From NCBI GenBank assembly GCA_049999765.1, contig JBNGIQ010008251.1:1-21017 (forward strand): 21,017 bases of DNA. The letters run 5' to 3'. Positions 1 through 8,854 of the stretch are shown in pieces. Each line of letters starts with the position of its first letter. The stretch's first letter is position 1. The DNA is from Phaeoceros laevis (Eukaryota > Anthocerotophyta > Anthocerotopsida > Notothyladales). The notes under the pieces were generated by a model that was not told the DNA's origin, made no database searches, and was given only the letters and a program-made list of their open reading frames with translations. The translations under genes and the position numbers were made by a program.

Positions 1-657
1 GTTTTTCTCTCGTTGAGGATGAGTTTGTTTGAAGTGCCTCAATTGCCTACCTTCTCTGAGGTGTGATTCAGTTTTACGAAGAACCGCGATTGTTTCTGAA
101 GGACAACTTCCCCCTTCCTGGTGGAAACATTGGCGCAATCAATTTCCACCTAGTGAAATGGCTTCGAGTTTAGAGCCTAGTGCCACATATAGAGCTTTCT
201 GTGCATGATATCCATATGAAACAAAAACACATTAAGTGGAGTCGTTGGGTCAAGTTTGTATAGTTTCCAACAATGTATACATGTCAACTCATGAAAGAAA
301 TTTTGTACTTTGACTGTATAGCTACATTGTGTGAACATAGGATGTTGTAGAGTCAGTTGATCCTGAATCTTTACACAATCCACTATTTTGCCATTTCAAA
401 GTTGAGATAGTGTGAACAAATCAAAGTTGTTAGAATGTACTACTACTACTACTAGTAGTAGTGGCAGTGCTACTTCTGAAATCAAGAATGAAAAAAAAGG
501 AGAATGAAATCAATAAAGTATTCACAACTCAACAAAAGAATGAGCTTACATTGAAAGACGAAACATAGGGCCGATGGATGACATCCAAATCCACTATAAC
601 GGAACAAGATGCTACGGGAGGCCAGATCAAAAGCACAAAAACAAAAAACGCAAACAT
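1..657 (-). pseudogene. Neprosin-family gene copy A, 5' half, decayed, cut by window edge
   Basis: This copy aligns with the 5' part of the neprosin gene at 3997-5747 over its whole length. Exon 1 (657 down to 550) is intact: it starts MFAFFVFVLLIWPPVAS, a signal peptide, and ends at the same GTAAGC donor as the sister gene. After that it has lesions. The acceptor that reads AG in the sister reads AA here (402-403). The next codons contain an in-frame TGA (396-398). A run of five C (110-114) against four in the sister shifts the frame just before the conserved CP-x-ETI block. The family motif VDCVKIQDQLTLQHP is still readable around 290-390. The 3' half would lie left of position 1. Intron 1 also carries a trinucleotide repeat missing from the sister. 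A pseudogene is the simplest reading; unseen alternative splicing could rescue part of it. Confidence 0.72.
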
Positions 658-724
658 TGTAACAAATTTGCTCTATAAGTAACACGAACATATGCAAATT
701 CACTAGTATCAGCTCTAGCTTGTT

Positions 725-733
725 CTTATATAG
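725..733 (-). promoter_or_regulatory. TATA box of neprosin copy A
   Basis: On the minus strand CTATATAAG lies about 70 nt upstream of the copy A start codon. The same box is conserved in the sister gene, so the duplication carried the promoter with it. Confidence 0.5.
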
Positions 734-841
734 CATAATTGAGTGAGCCACCGAGAAACCAATGTATCGAGAGTTCAAAATATTTAATCTTTTAGAAACC
801 TTTTCAAGCATCGGCAATATAAAAAGAAAATTACACACCAT

Positions 842-1230
842 TTAAGGAGGGAGCATTAATGATTGGACCAGTGCACTAGGGTATAGTAAATGATAGCATC
901 CAATTAAATAATCTTTGTTTCTCTCTAGCAAGGGGCTGCCTTCAACTCTAGTATCCTATCATCATATGGTTTCAGCCTCATCCATATGGTTTTTTGAAGT
1001 TTGGATTCTTCCTTCTTGAATCTATCGTCCTTCCAATATAGCCACAAGCACAAAAATAACCACTCATAAAAGAAATCGCCATGAAGACTGACAAGAATTC
1101 CTCAGTCCATCAAAGTCTCACCCTCTAGATAGTGGACTCTGCAACGACGCTATTTGTGAAGTCCATGTATAAGATGCATATCAACAGAATCCCGAGGGAG
1201 GTTGCCCTATATGCATAGCTGCACATAGAA
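842..1230. other. Upstream region of neprosin copy A (duplicated segment)
   Basis: No coding region is seen. The stretch matches about 5900-6480 upstream of the second neprosin copy, for example the blocks TCGTCCTTCCAATA and CAAAGTCTCACCCTCTAGA, so it is the duplicated 5' flank of that gene. Conservation patches may mark regulatory sequence, but none is identifiable. Confidence 0.6.
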
Positions 1231-1585
1231 GTGTATATGTATGTTTTCTGGAGGTTTACGCGGTTCTAATCAGGATCCCCCCTTGCTCTTATGCAAGTTA
1301 AAGTTCTGTCTTGGAAAAAGGACAAGTTTCAAGGGACCAATGCTATGATTGATGAATTATTTTATTTAGACGATCTGGGCACGTGCCAAGCGTGCTGCCA
1401 AGCGTGCTGCAACCGTGCTATAGACATCACGCTCGTTCTCATGTCAGGGCCGACTTTCAACTATGTCGATGCAAACCCTTCACTCTTTGTTTTCACTCGC
1501 GGCAAAAAATGGCAGCACTCGCCATAAGAGCAAGGGGGGGATCCTGATTGGAACCGTAACCACCTCCTGAAATCATATACACACA
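1231..1585. mobile_element. MITE-like foldback element with long terminal inverted repeats
   Basis: The left arm (about 1231-1293) and right arm (about 1523-1585) are inverted copies. The best part reads GGTTCTAATCAGGATC then C6 and TTGCTCTTATG on the left; the reverse complement of the right arm is GGTTCCAATCAGGATC, then C7 and the same TTGCTCTTATG. Looser pairing extends outward to GTGTATATG on both sides. The roughly 230-bp interior has no transposase; the short open frame inside it looks like chance. A half-site resembling one arm lies at about 6521-6563 in the sister upstream region. I did not find a convincing target-site duplication, so the superfamily is unknown. Confidence 0.7.
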
Positions 1586-1713
1586 CACTCATCACAGTGA
1601 AAGGTTTGCTCAACGTTCAGCAGCGGATGAATGAATTTCCAATAAACTGTGCAGGATATCCAAATAGAAACTAGTTAGGGAGCTCCTTACGTGCTCTTTT
1701 CAAGAAGGATAAG

Positions 1714-2502
1714 GACCTCTTCGGACAACTAGTTCGCTTTGAACTGGAGCAGTTCACTTGGTGCCGGATCTAGCGCCGTTCACTGATTTCAATAAATCTT
1801 AATTTTTTCAATTCGGGGCAATTGCGCTTGCCGCCAACTGCCGAGGTCAAAATCCGAGGAAAGGCAGTTCCGGACAGGCCACTAGTTCTCGGCCTGATTT
1901 CGGTCAAAGTGCTAGACATATTGTTTTGTAAAACCTGTCATCAGTTGAAGGAGCTAAAGGCGATAATCGTTTGATTCCAAGCTGGTGGGTGCACGGTGAA
2001 GGTTATGGAAAGGGTCAAACAGAACATGAGGACATCGCGCCATCCTCCTTGGGTCAAGATGGCCCCTGCTGTTGATCCGGATGGAAATCGCTCCCCAAGG
2101 AGCGATTTCTGGATCATCAGCAAGGGCCATGGCGGGCGGTTGGGCGGAAGCGAAAGCCGTGCAGGAAGTGAGGGGCAGGCCTTAACGACTAGCGATAGAC
2201 AGACTGATGGAGGGAATGGACGGACATCTAAAAACTAACGGAAATCTTCCAGTTTGCCCCAACCAGAGCTTTCTTAGGATATGGTGCAGGGAGCAGTTGG
2301 GGGGCAGATTCTGTCCATGCGCAGTTTGAGATTGCTGCGTCAGAGACAGGTCAAAGCCAGGTAGGATGGACTAAAATCCCATGTAGGAGGCAGTCCGAGG
2401 CTGTTTTAGCCGGATTTGGCCAGGGACAGTTCCGGCTGTTCGCGGCATTCGCGGCCGAACTGGGGCAGCGAAATCTACCCCAACTAGTTTTCCGAAGAGG
2501 TC
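1714..2502. mobile_element. Non-autonomous DNA transposon-like element, 789 bp, 21-bp TIRs
   Basis: The element begins GACCTCTTCGGACAACTAGT (1714 on) and ends with the reverse complement GACCTCTTCGGAAAACTAGT (2482-2502): 20 of 21 positions match. The interior is richer in G+C than its flanks, carries repeated CAGTTCCGG-type words (about 1864 and 2433) and a strong hairpin at 2084-2109, and encodes nothing recognisable. The copy A/copy B similarity ends shortly before it, so it lies in non-duplicated spacer. Flanks share only TAAG (before 1714 and just after 2503), too short for a firm target-site duplication. A small non-autonomous class II element is the best guess. Confidence 0.62.
2084..2109. 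repeat. Perfect 11-bp hairpin inside the TIR element
   Basis: GAAATCGCTCC, loop CCAA, then GGAGCGATTTC. A further GATCC pair lies just outside with a small bulge. It may be a folding feature of the element rather than a terminator. Confidence 0.7.
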
Positions 2503-3990
2503 GTAAGTAATTCTAGAGGTATGTTCAATCAATTACAGTATACTATCCTTCGTACAGTCCATCAAATGTTGACCATGAATACTACAAGCTTTTAGTTGAT
2601 CCCAAAGAGCGATGCTTATAGCTTCCGGCATCTGAAAATACAAGTCTAAAGCGACAATGAATCGAGGCACTAATGGCGCCAAGGCTGCAGCACCGTGATA
2701 CAGTAAATACACGGAGAATGACGGAACGCGACACATGAAGATGTAGACCGAAATTAGGACTCGTGTTAGAACAGGTCTCCAACAAGCTAGGAAAGGAGTT
2801 AGTACTAGAAATAGCTTGATAGCTAGGAACTTCGGAGTTAGGACTCATGAGGCTTCAATAGGATAATAAAAGTATAACATGAAAATTTTAATTCAAAAAG
2901 AAAAGGCTTCGGGTTAACACAAAAAAAAGAATGATGTTGATACCTCAAAGTTGTGATGCTTGCACTCATGTCTGCCTAGCATGTGCGACTTAAAGAGAGG
3001 CCCTGAAAAAGATGTTGGCCTAACTAGGTTTGTTTGAAGAGGTAATCTACACATAGCAAAAAGTACTAGTCGATCCCACCAGATTTCATACGTTCCAACT
3101 CAGTGCCATGAACGAGTCCTAGCTATGAGGCTGAGATAGTGCATTGGTGTTTGATGAGTTCTTGCAAGAGGATGTTAGCATGATGAGATGCTCAGCCAGG
3201 CCGACAAATCGACTTTCTAGGGTTCGGAGACGATAAAATAGACATTAACGATTAATCTAAGCATAGTAGACTAGTTGTTAGGCAAGGCTAAAAGCCCTCT
3301 TTTGTAATAGTTATTTTATCTATAAAGTGCCTAAGTCGCCAAAAAAAATATGCTTAGCTAGGCCAAGGCTGCAGATGTCACGAAATGCAAAATGAAGGCG
3401 TAGATGGGCAATTTCTCAATATAGAGTTTCTATCGAACATGTAACATTGACATGTAACCACATGTACCAAACATGTACCGAATATGTACCGAACACGCAC
3501 TGAACTTGTACTAAACATATAGCAACATGTAGCAACATGTAAGTTACTCACCAAATTGAGGGATTTTTAACAACGCACTGAACATTGTCAATGCCTTATC
3601 GTTTGATTTTTCATATTGAGCTGAGCAGGATTGATTTACAAGCCAAGCTCAGGTAAAGTCTCAAACCGTGCTCTCTTCTGAAATTGGGCTACGTTGCAAA
3701 CAGCCAAAAAGTGCTAAGAAGGATACACACAAGAAATTCAAATAATAACATAATAATATAATAGTATTTAAAATAATAAGAAATTCAAATAATTAAATAT
3801 TATTTCAAATAATAATTGACCTGAGCAAGGATGAAGAAATTGTGTAGGTTTTCGTCATGGCGGCCAAGCAAAATGGTGAGTGACATTGAAACAATGTAAA
3901 ATGTTCAATACTATTGAGCCTTTCATCTTTAAAGATGCATGTTTGGAGGAGGGATTGTCAATGAGAGCGTGAGACCTCCTCTACCAACAA
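2503..3990. other. Spacer without a recognisable gene
   Basis: Both strands were read for family motifs and none was found. Minus-strand open frames at 2533-2848 have no recognisable domain and overlap each other in different frames. The spacer holds a short minisatellite (3438-3540) and an AT-rich stretch (about 3738-3828) in which AAGAAATTCAAATAA occurs twice. Confidence 0.5.
3438..3540. repeat. Minisatellite, 10-13 bp unit, about nine degenerate copies
   Basis: The word CATGT (or close variants TATGT, CTTGT, CATAT) recurs every 10-13 bp, followed by ACCAAA, ACCGAA, ACTGAA, ACTAAA or AGCAA. A consensus is CATGTACCGAA. The array lies in the spacer downstream of the intact neprosin gene. Confidence 0.7.
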
Positions 3991-3996
3991 CCAGCA

Positions 3997-5747
3997 TCAC
4001 GGCTCTCCAGGTCCTCCAAAGAATAACCATGTTCCTCCAGCCAATCCTGGTTCACTTGGTTGATGTGTAATGATATTGCCATTGTAATACTTTGGATGAG
4101 ACTCATACTTTTCTGCCTTATCTGCTTCAAATACGTCAAATCCAGTAGCTGGAGGTTTGTTATTCCGTAGATATGTGAGAAGGGCATGATGAGCCGGCAC
4201 ATCAGTCTCAGTTTCTGACGTTGTGTTTACCTTCAGAACCAAATCTGCCATTACCCATTTGCAGATGTGCAACAAGTTCACTAGTGTACGTTTCTCCACC
4301 CCATTCTATTTCAGTCGTGGTTCTACCTTTTGAGAAAATCTCTTTTGGCCAGTACCCAATAAACACGTCTTCTATCCGTAGCCACCAATCAAAGTCTGGA
4401 TATTGCTGGAAGAACCCAAGGATGTCTTGGTAAAATTTAAAACCACACTTTCACAAAATATTGTAAGCTCACAGACGAAAGCAAACTTATAGTACAATAG
4501 CTTAAAAAAAAACCTTAGATATAGTGAAAAGAGCACTCGACCCATCTCCAGTTGTTATTATGTCACCAAAGACAAAAGCGTTACTAACTTGGACAAATCC
4601 ACGGCAATCCAAGTTCCCGCAGCCAGTATTCTTGTAACCATCTCTCTGCGACGAATTTGATAGCCAAGAAATATTGTAAGTTGAGCTATATATTATCAAA
4701 CAACGACACATATTAAAAAGTGATCCAAATATAGACTATACCGTCCAATATACGAATAGACGAGGCTCTGGATTATAATAGTTAGTCTGCATACATATCA
4801 AAATACTCTTATGAGATGATTGAGATGAATAAGTTTTTGGAATAAAAACCAAGAAAAAAAAGTCTGTCGATTTTTCTCTTACCACCCACCCGACTTCTGC
4901 TTTGTCCAATTCATCATTGTGCTTTCCTCGGTGAATAACCCATATTTTAGAAATTGAAGAATCAAGATCATGACAAATCGGAGTCCATATGCTAATTTGA
5001 GAAAGTGCTCCGTTGAATTTTCCATACAGTCTTGCAATAGCATGCTAGCTCTTCACAAGTGTTAGTTTGTGTGTAAGATGCTGTAAGCTATACACAAGAA
5101 AGTATCACTGTATATATAAAGCATAAGTACCTGATGTCCTGGAACGTCGTTTGGGGTTGAGTCGATGTGGTGTGAACTATTTTTCTCCCGTCGAGGATGA
5201 GTTTGTTTGAAGTGCCTCAGTTGCCTACTTTCTTGGAGGTGTGATTCAGTTTTACGAAGAATCGGTATTGTTTCTGGTGGACAACTTCCCCTTCTTGGTG
5301 GAAACGTTGACGCAATCTGTTTCCACCTCGTGAAATGACTTCGAGTTTAGAGCCGGGTGCCACATCTGGCTCATTCTGTGCATCAAACATAATAAGTGGA
5401 GTGGTTGGGTCAAGTTTGAGTAGTTTCCAACAAGATATAAGATGAAAGAGATTTGCACCTTGACCGTATGGTTAGATTGTCTGAACAGAGGATGTTGTAG
5501 AGTCAACTGATCCTCAATCTTAATGCAATCTACTATTTCGACATTGGAAAGCTGGGTCATAGTGATCAAAGTTGTCAATTTTAATGAAAAAAAGAGAGTA
5601 AATCAGTAAAGTGTTCAACTCCGCAAAGAATGAGCTTACATTGAAAGACGAAACATGGGGCCGATTAATGACACCCAAATCCATTGTTACGGAACAAGAT
5701 GCTATAGGAGGCGAGATAAAGAGCACAAGAACAAAAAACGCAAACAT
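3997..5747 (-). CDS. Neprosin-family secreted protein (DUF4409 + DUF239), 8 exons
   Basis: Model, minus strand: 5747-5640, 5551-5459, 5316-5131, 5044-4883, 4786-4742, 4645-4514, 4405-4231, 4148-3997; about 350 aa. Residues 1-18 form a signal peptide (MFAFFVLVLFISPPIAS). The activation-peptide motif VDCIKIEDQLTLQHPLF and the block CPPETIPILRKT follow. The C-terminal domain shows YGKFNGALSQISIW, EVGW, PRLFVYWT, RDGYKNTGCGNLDCRGFVQV, IGYWPKEIF, EIEWGGE and a final WLFFGGPGEP. Neprosins are glutamic peptidases (family knowledge); the glutamates of EVGW and EWGGE are retained. All but two junctions fit frame and splice signals cleanly. The exon 2 donor (AAG/GTGCAA) is weak. The last intron (4230-4149) is 82 nt and removes sequence resembling a conserved A-x-Y-x-RN motif, so either the model or the gene is imperfect there. 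Likely secreted or vacuolar; substrate unknown. Confidence 0.85.
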
Positions 5748-5797
5748 TATGACAAACTTGCTCTAGATATAAGTAACTAATATCAGCTCTAGCTTGT

Positions 5798-5807
5798 GCT
5801 TATATAG
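5798..5807 (-). promoter_or_regulatory. TATA box of the intact neprosin gene
   Basis: CTATATAAGC on the minus strand ends about 50 nt upstream of the start codon and is conserved in copy A at 725-733. Confidence 0.55.
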
Positions 5808-5879
5808 CAGAAATGAGTGAGCCACCGAGAAACCAATGTAGGGAGAAGCTCAAAATATTTAATCTTTTAAAGAACCTTT

Positions 5880-6640
5880 TCAAGCATCAGCTTCCAAGTC
5901 GTCAAAGTCAGACTCTTCGTATGGACGCACAGTATGTACAAGACTCTGAAAATATAATACTAAGAGCAAAATACATACCATAAGGAGGGGACTCAACCAG
6001 CATTCACCGAGAACAAGTGATCGGACCCATGCACAATAGAGTATGGTGAATGATGGCATCCAATTCAATAATCTTTGCTTGGTTGCCTTCACCTCTAGTA
6101 TCCTATCATCAATTGGTTTCAGCCTTGTCTTTATAGTTTTTTTTTGAGTTTGGTTTATTCCTCAACAACAAGTTCGGTTCGTTCTGTTTGTTACCTTCAA
6201 GTTTTTGAATCGTCTATCGTCCTTCCAATAGGACCACAAGCACGGAAATAAATACTCATATAGGAAATTCTTGCAGGCCTAGGCACCGAAGACTGACAAG
6301 AATTCCCCAGCCCACCAAAGTCTCACCCTCTAGACACTGGTCTCCTCAGCCTACCAAAGTCTCACCCTCTAGACGGTGGACTCTACAGCCACTCTATCCG
6401 TGAAGACCATGTACAAGATCAATATCAATAAAACCCTGGGTAAGGTGCCCCATATGCATAGCTGCACTTAGTACAAATTACCTCTTGGATAAAGCAAAGT
6501 CGTTAGGGACCAATGCTACATAGGTGTGTGTATTTTAGGAGGTTGACGGTCCAAACATGATCCCCTGAACATCACACTAAAAGGAACCAACACTCAATAA
6601 ATGAATGAATTTCCACTAAGGTGCTAAAAATCCAGACACT
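5880..6640. other. Upstream region of intact neprosin copy (duplicated segment)
   Basis: This is similar to 842-1665, with small insertions and deletions. It lacks the paired-arm foldback element of copy A but keeps a half-arm-like stretch near 6521-6563. A 39-bp tandem duplication is unique to this copy. No coding region is recognised. Confidence 0.6.
6304..6382. repeat. 39-bp tandem duplication
   Basis: CCAAAGTCTCACCCTCTAGAC occurs at 6315 and again at 6354, within two adjacent 39-bp units. The homologous place near copy A (about 1100-1140) has one unit only, so the duplication arose after the copies separated. Confidence 0.75.
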
Positions 6641-6761
6641 CCCACAAAGTTTGGCAGCCTTGGGATGTTGCATCATACTTAGAACTTTGCCTTACTCACC
6701 ATTCAAAGAGTCACGAACTCGAGTGAATTACTGAGAGCGAATTAGAGCGTATTCACTTAGG

Positions 6762-7440
6762 AAACTTAGGCACAAATCTTGGTTTGTCAGTTCAGACCGA
6801 CGTGTTTGTTTGGACCTGCTTAGTGAACATGTATATGAAATCTGGCAGGATAGACGATGCCGGAATGTATTTGACGGTTTGGTCAACAGGAACGTGTGAG
6901 ACACGGAGAACGATGTTTGCTGGGTACAGTATGCTGAGCGGGAGAGGTGTCAAGAAGTCCTTACTCCGTATGAGCAAATGGAGGTGGAAGGTGCGGTGGT
7001 AGCTGACCCTGTTACAGAACATGTGCAAGGCTTGGAAATTTGCAAAAGGGAAAGCAGCTCCATTCACAGATTTTAGAGAGGGGGTCTGGAAGGAAGCTGG
7101 CGTTGTGGAGGGCACCTGCCTGGTGGATATGTATGTGAAATGTGGCAGGTTCGAGGATAGTGTCTTGAGAGCTTGCCCACGAAGGATGTGGTGACATGGA
7201 CTGCGATGATTGCAGGATATGCCGAGCCGGGGTTTGGTAAGGATACTAAGGAAGCTCTGAACGGAGCAGGAAGGTCTGACTGAAGCTAATTCTTTCACAT
7301 TTGCTTCCCTTTTGAAAGCATGCGGTACTGTTGGTGCTTTCAACAGGGCAAGCAGCTGCATTCTCAGATTTTGGAAAGAGGACTGGAATCAAATCAAATC
7401 TCATGTTTGTTGACACGTGGGTGTCAACTTTGCAGTACCT
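6762..7440 (+). pseudogene. PLS-type pentatricopeptide repeat (PPR) gene relic
   Basis: Read across frames, the plus strand gives PPR text: GLSVQTDVFVWTCLVNMYMKSGRIDDA, then YEQMEVEGAVVAD, then VVEGTCLVDMYVKCGR, then a KDVVTW-like block, then SFTFASLLKACGTVGAFN and finally GKQLHSQILERG. At least three frame changes are needed. One is an extra base inside the first GKQLHSQILERG equivalent (about 7042-7080), and a stop follows the R-N-V of the first repeat. No start codon or C-terminal E/DYW domain is present. PLS-class PPR proteins are organellar RNA-binding and editing factors. This is an intronless fragment of roughly two to three repeats, not a working gene. Confidence 0.82.
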
Positions 7441-7793
7441 ATTCCAAGATTCACCTGCTAACTGATATTGGTAGCATAAGATGTTCACCGTGAACACACA
7501 CCGTCAACACATATGCTGTACCATGTTTGGGTTTCAGACGCAATGCACAGCCGAAGGCCAGGTCACCGAGTGGAACGTTGCGGCATGCAGCAAGTAGACT
7601 CTGTCTGCAAAAGCTAGGTAGGAACCGCATACGGGCTCGTTTTATTAAACACAATGGCCAAGACTTGATTCAAGTTCAATTCCTCCCGAGAATAAGCCAT
7701 AATCGGCAACCAGCAATAGAAGCTGATATACAGCAAATCTTTCATTCAATATCTATACTTTTTCTCCTTGCAAAGTGGAGCTTCAGTGCGTCT
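7441..7793. other. Region downstream of UFM1 (3'UTR and spacer)
   Basis: No coding sequence is recognised. The part nearest 7793 must hold the UFM1 3'UTR, which runs leftwards. I see no clear polyadenylation motif. Confidence 0.4.
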
Positions 7794-8634
7794 TCAAACA
7801 GATCCTACTCTGTCTCGGGGGATGAGCCGCAACTCCGATCCATGTTTCAAAAAAACATTTCCTGAGGATTCAAGCAAGAACATAGGTTGAGCAAACAGAC
7901 CCATCTACCGAAGCACAGCACTGAGCGCTGGGCCGACCACAGACAGGTTGACCAAATGTAGGCAAGTTTATCCATAACACAATGGAATTCTTCAAATGCT
8001 GTAGACAAAAGCTGTACCTGCGCTTTGTTGTGGATTGATGCCAACTCCATCTGCCACAGGCCGCCACATGCAACACATTGTTGTACACCGGTCACAATAG
8101 AGGTACCACCCGATTCTCAATTCAGTCATGGTACAAATATGGGCTGAAGGTACATACCATTGGTGATGATTGCACTTGTTTGAGGAGGGACTTTGAACTC
8201 TTCTGCAGCAAATTTTAGGACGGCAGTGAAGGGGGCCTCCTCTGGTACACTGAATCTGCAATCAACCAAAGGATTGTCCCTTTACATCAGCATACAGAGG
8301 AGCGGTCCTGTCCTTCGCACTGCATGCCATCCTTGAGAGACTTGACAGGGAAGAGATTGGAAACTCACATCTTGTACGGAAGCTTGGGGTCCGAAGTCAG
8401 AGTCACCTTGAAAGAAACCTTGCCACCCGACCTGCAAAGCACGGGGCTCTCATGCCAGTCAAGGCCCTTGTGCAATTATCGTAACCTTCAGAAGGATCAA
8501 CTACAATCAAGCAATCGTGAAATTCAGCTAGATTGCATCTCCCTATGACAAACAGCAAACCACTTCCCAGAACAAGCGACTCCAGCACACCTCAAAAAGC
8601 ACGGATCAAACAGAGCCGGAGTTCATGCTTACAT
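7794..8634 (-). CDS. UFM1: Ubiquitin-fold modifier 1 (UFM1) precursor
   Basis: Model, minus strand: 8634-8633, 8431-8369, 8255-8158, 8050-8018, 7861-7794; 264 nt, 87 aa, against 85 in human and 93 in Arabidopsis. The protein begins [20 protein letters not shown] and continues with [36 protein letters not shown] and [19 protein letters not shown], nearly invariant UFM1 sequence. It ends VG-SV, so a UfSP-type protease must remove two residues to expose the C-terminal glycine for activation by UBA5 and transfer via UFC1/UFL1 (family knowledge). All internal introns (113, 107, 156 nt) are GT-AG and in phase. The first intron (8632-8432) lies inside the start codon: AT from exon 1, G from exon 2. 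No ATG lies upstream in frame, and no other start gives the right phase. UFMylation acts at the ER and on ribosomes. Confidence 0.95.
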
Positions 8635-8649
8635 AGTGAAATTCCAGTT

Positions 8650-8748
8650 CTACTTGTCCAAGACCAGACCTCTCGCCTTGGAAAGCTCCGCCAAGTACAG
8701 CTTCAGAAGCCTAATAAGCTGCTTGGTGGGCTTCACTGCCAGAAACAT
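8650..8748 (-). CDS. Possible 32-codon upstream ORF in UFM1 leader
   Basis: An ATG at 8748-8746 opens a frame starting MFLAVKPTKQLIRLLKLYLA and closing with TAG at 8652-8650, 15 nt before the AT of the split UFM1 start. It lies downstream of the inferred promoter, so if transcription starts near 8760-8790 it is in the mature leader. The peptide is basic and amphipathic. It could dampen UFM1 translation or be chance. No homologue is known to me. Confidence 0.4.
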   Translation of the reverse strand: MFLAVKPTKQLIRLLKLYLAELSKARGLVLDK

Positions 8749-8792
8749 CGAAAGTTCGCGGAACTCGGTTGCGGACTACCAGTCTACCACAA

Positions 8793-8799
8793 TATAAAA
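8793..8799 (+). promoter_or_regulatory. TATA box of rsmH
   Basis: TATAAAA lies 55 nt before the rsmH start codon. The complement (TTTTATA) could also serve UFM1 in the other direction. Confidence 0.5.
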
Positions 8800-8803
8800 C
8801 GTG

Positions 8804-8820
8804 CTTAGGGTTCAGGGTTT
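8804..8820. promoter_or_regulatory. Telo-box-like element in the shared UFM1/rsmH promoter
   Basis: CTTAGGGTTCAGGGTTT contains two degenerate TTTAGGG units. Plant telo boxes (AAACCCTAA) are common in promoters of translation and ribosome-related genes (established knowledge). Here one lies between two divergent housekeeping genes. Confidence 0.5.
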
Positions 8821-8854
8821 TAATCAGCTTTGGAGGAGGCTCTAAATAATTTGG

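Noticed and set aside
1291-1527. A 78-codon open frame inside the foldback element
   Set aside because: It starts and ends in the inverted arms, has no known motif, and includes a short internal duplication (GCCAAGCGTGCT). It is better explained as chance.
1700-2515. A target-site duplication for the TIR element
   Set aside because: Only TAAG is shared between the flanks, and it needs a one-base offset. This is too weak to assign a superfamily.
2533-2848. Overlapping minus-strand open frames with hydrophobic stretches
   Set aside because: They have no recognisable domain, and the two frames compete. No signal supports translation.
6792-7361. Long minus-strand open frame of 189 codons
   Set aside because: It is the antisense of the PPR relic. 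The plus strand carries the recognisable repeat motifs, and the minus translation has none.
8533-8808. A plus-strand open frame of 91 codons
   Set aside because: It is antisense to the UFM1 leader and overlaps the shared promoter. It has no motif.
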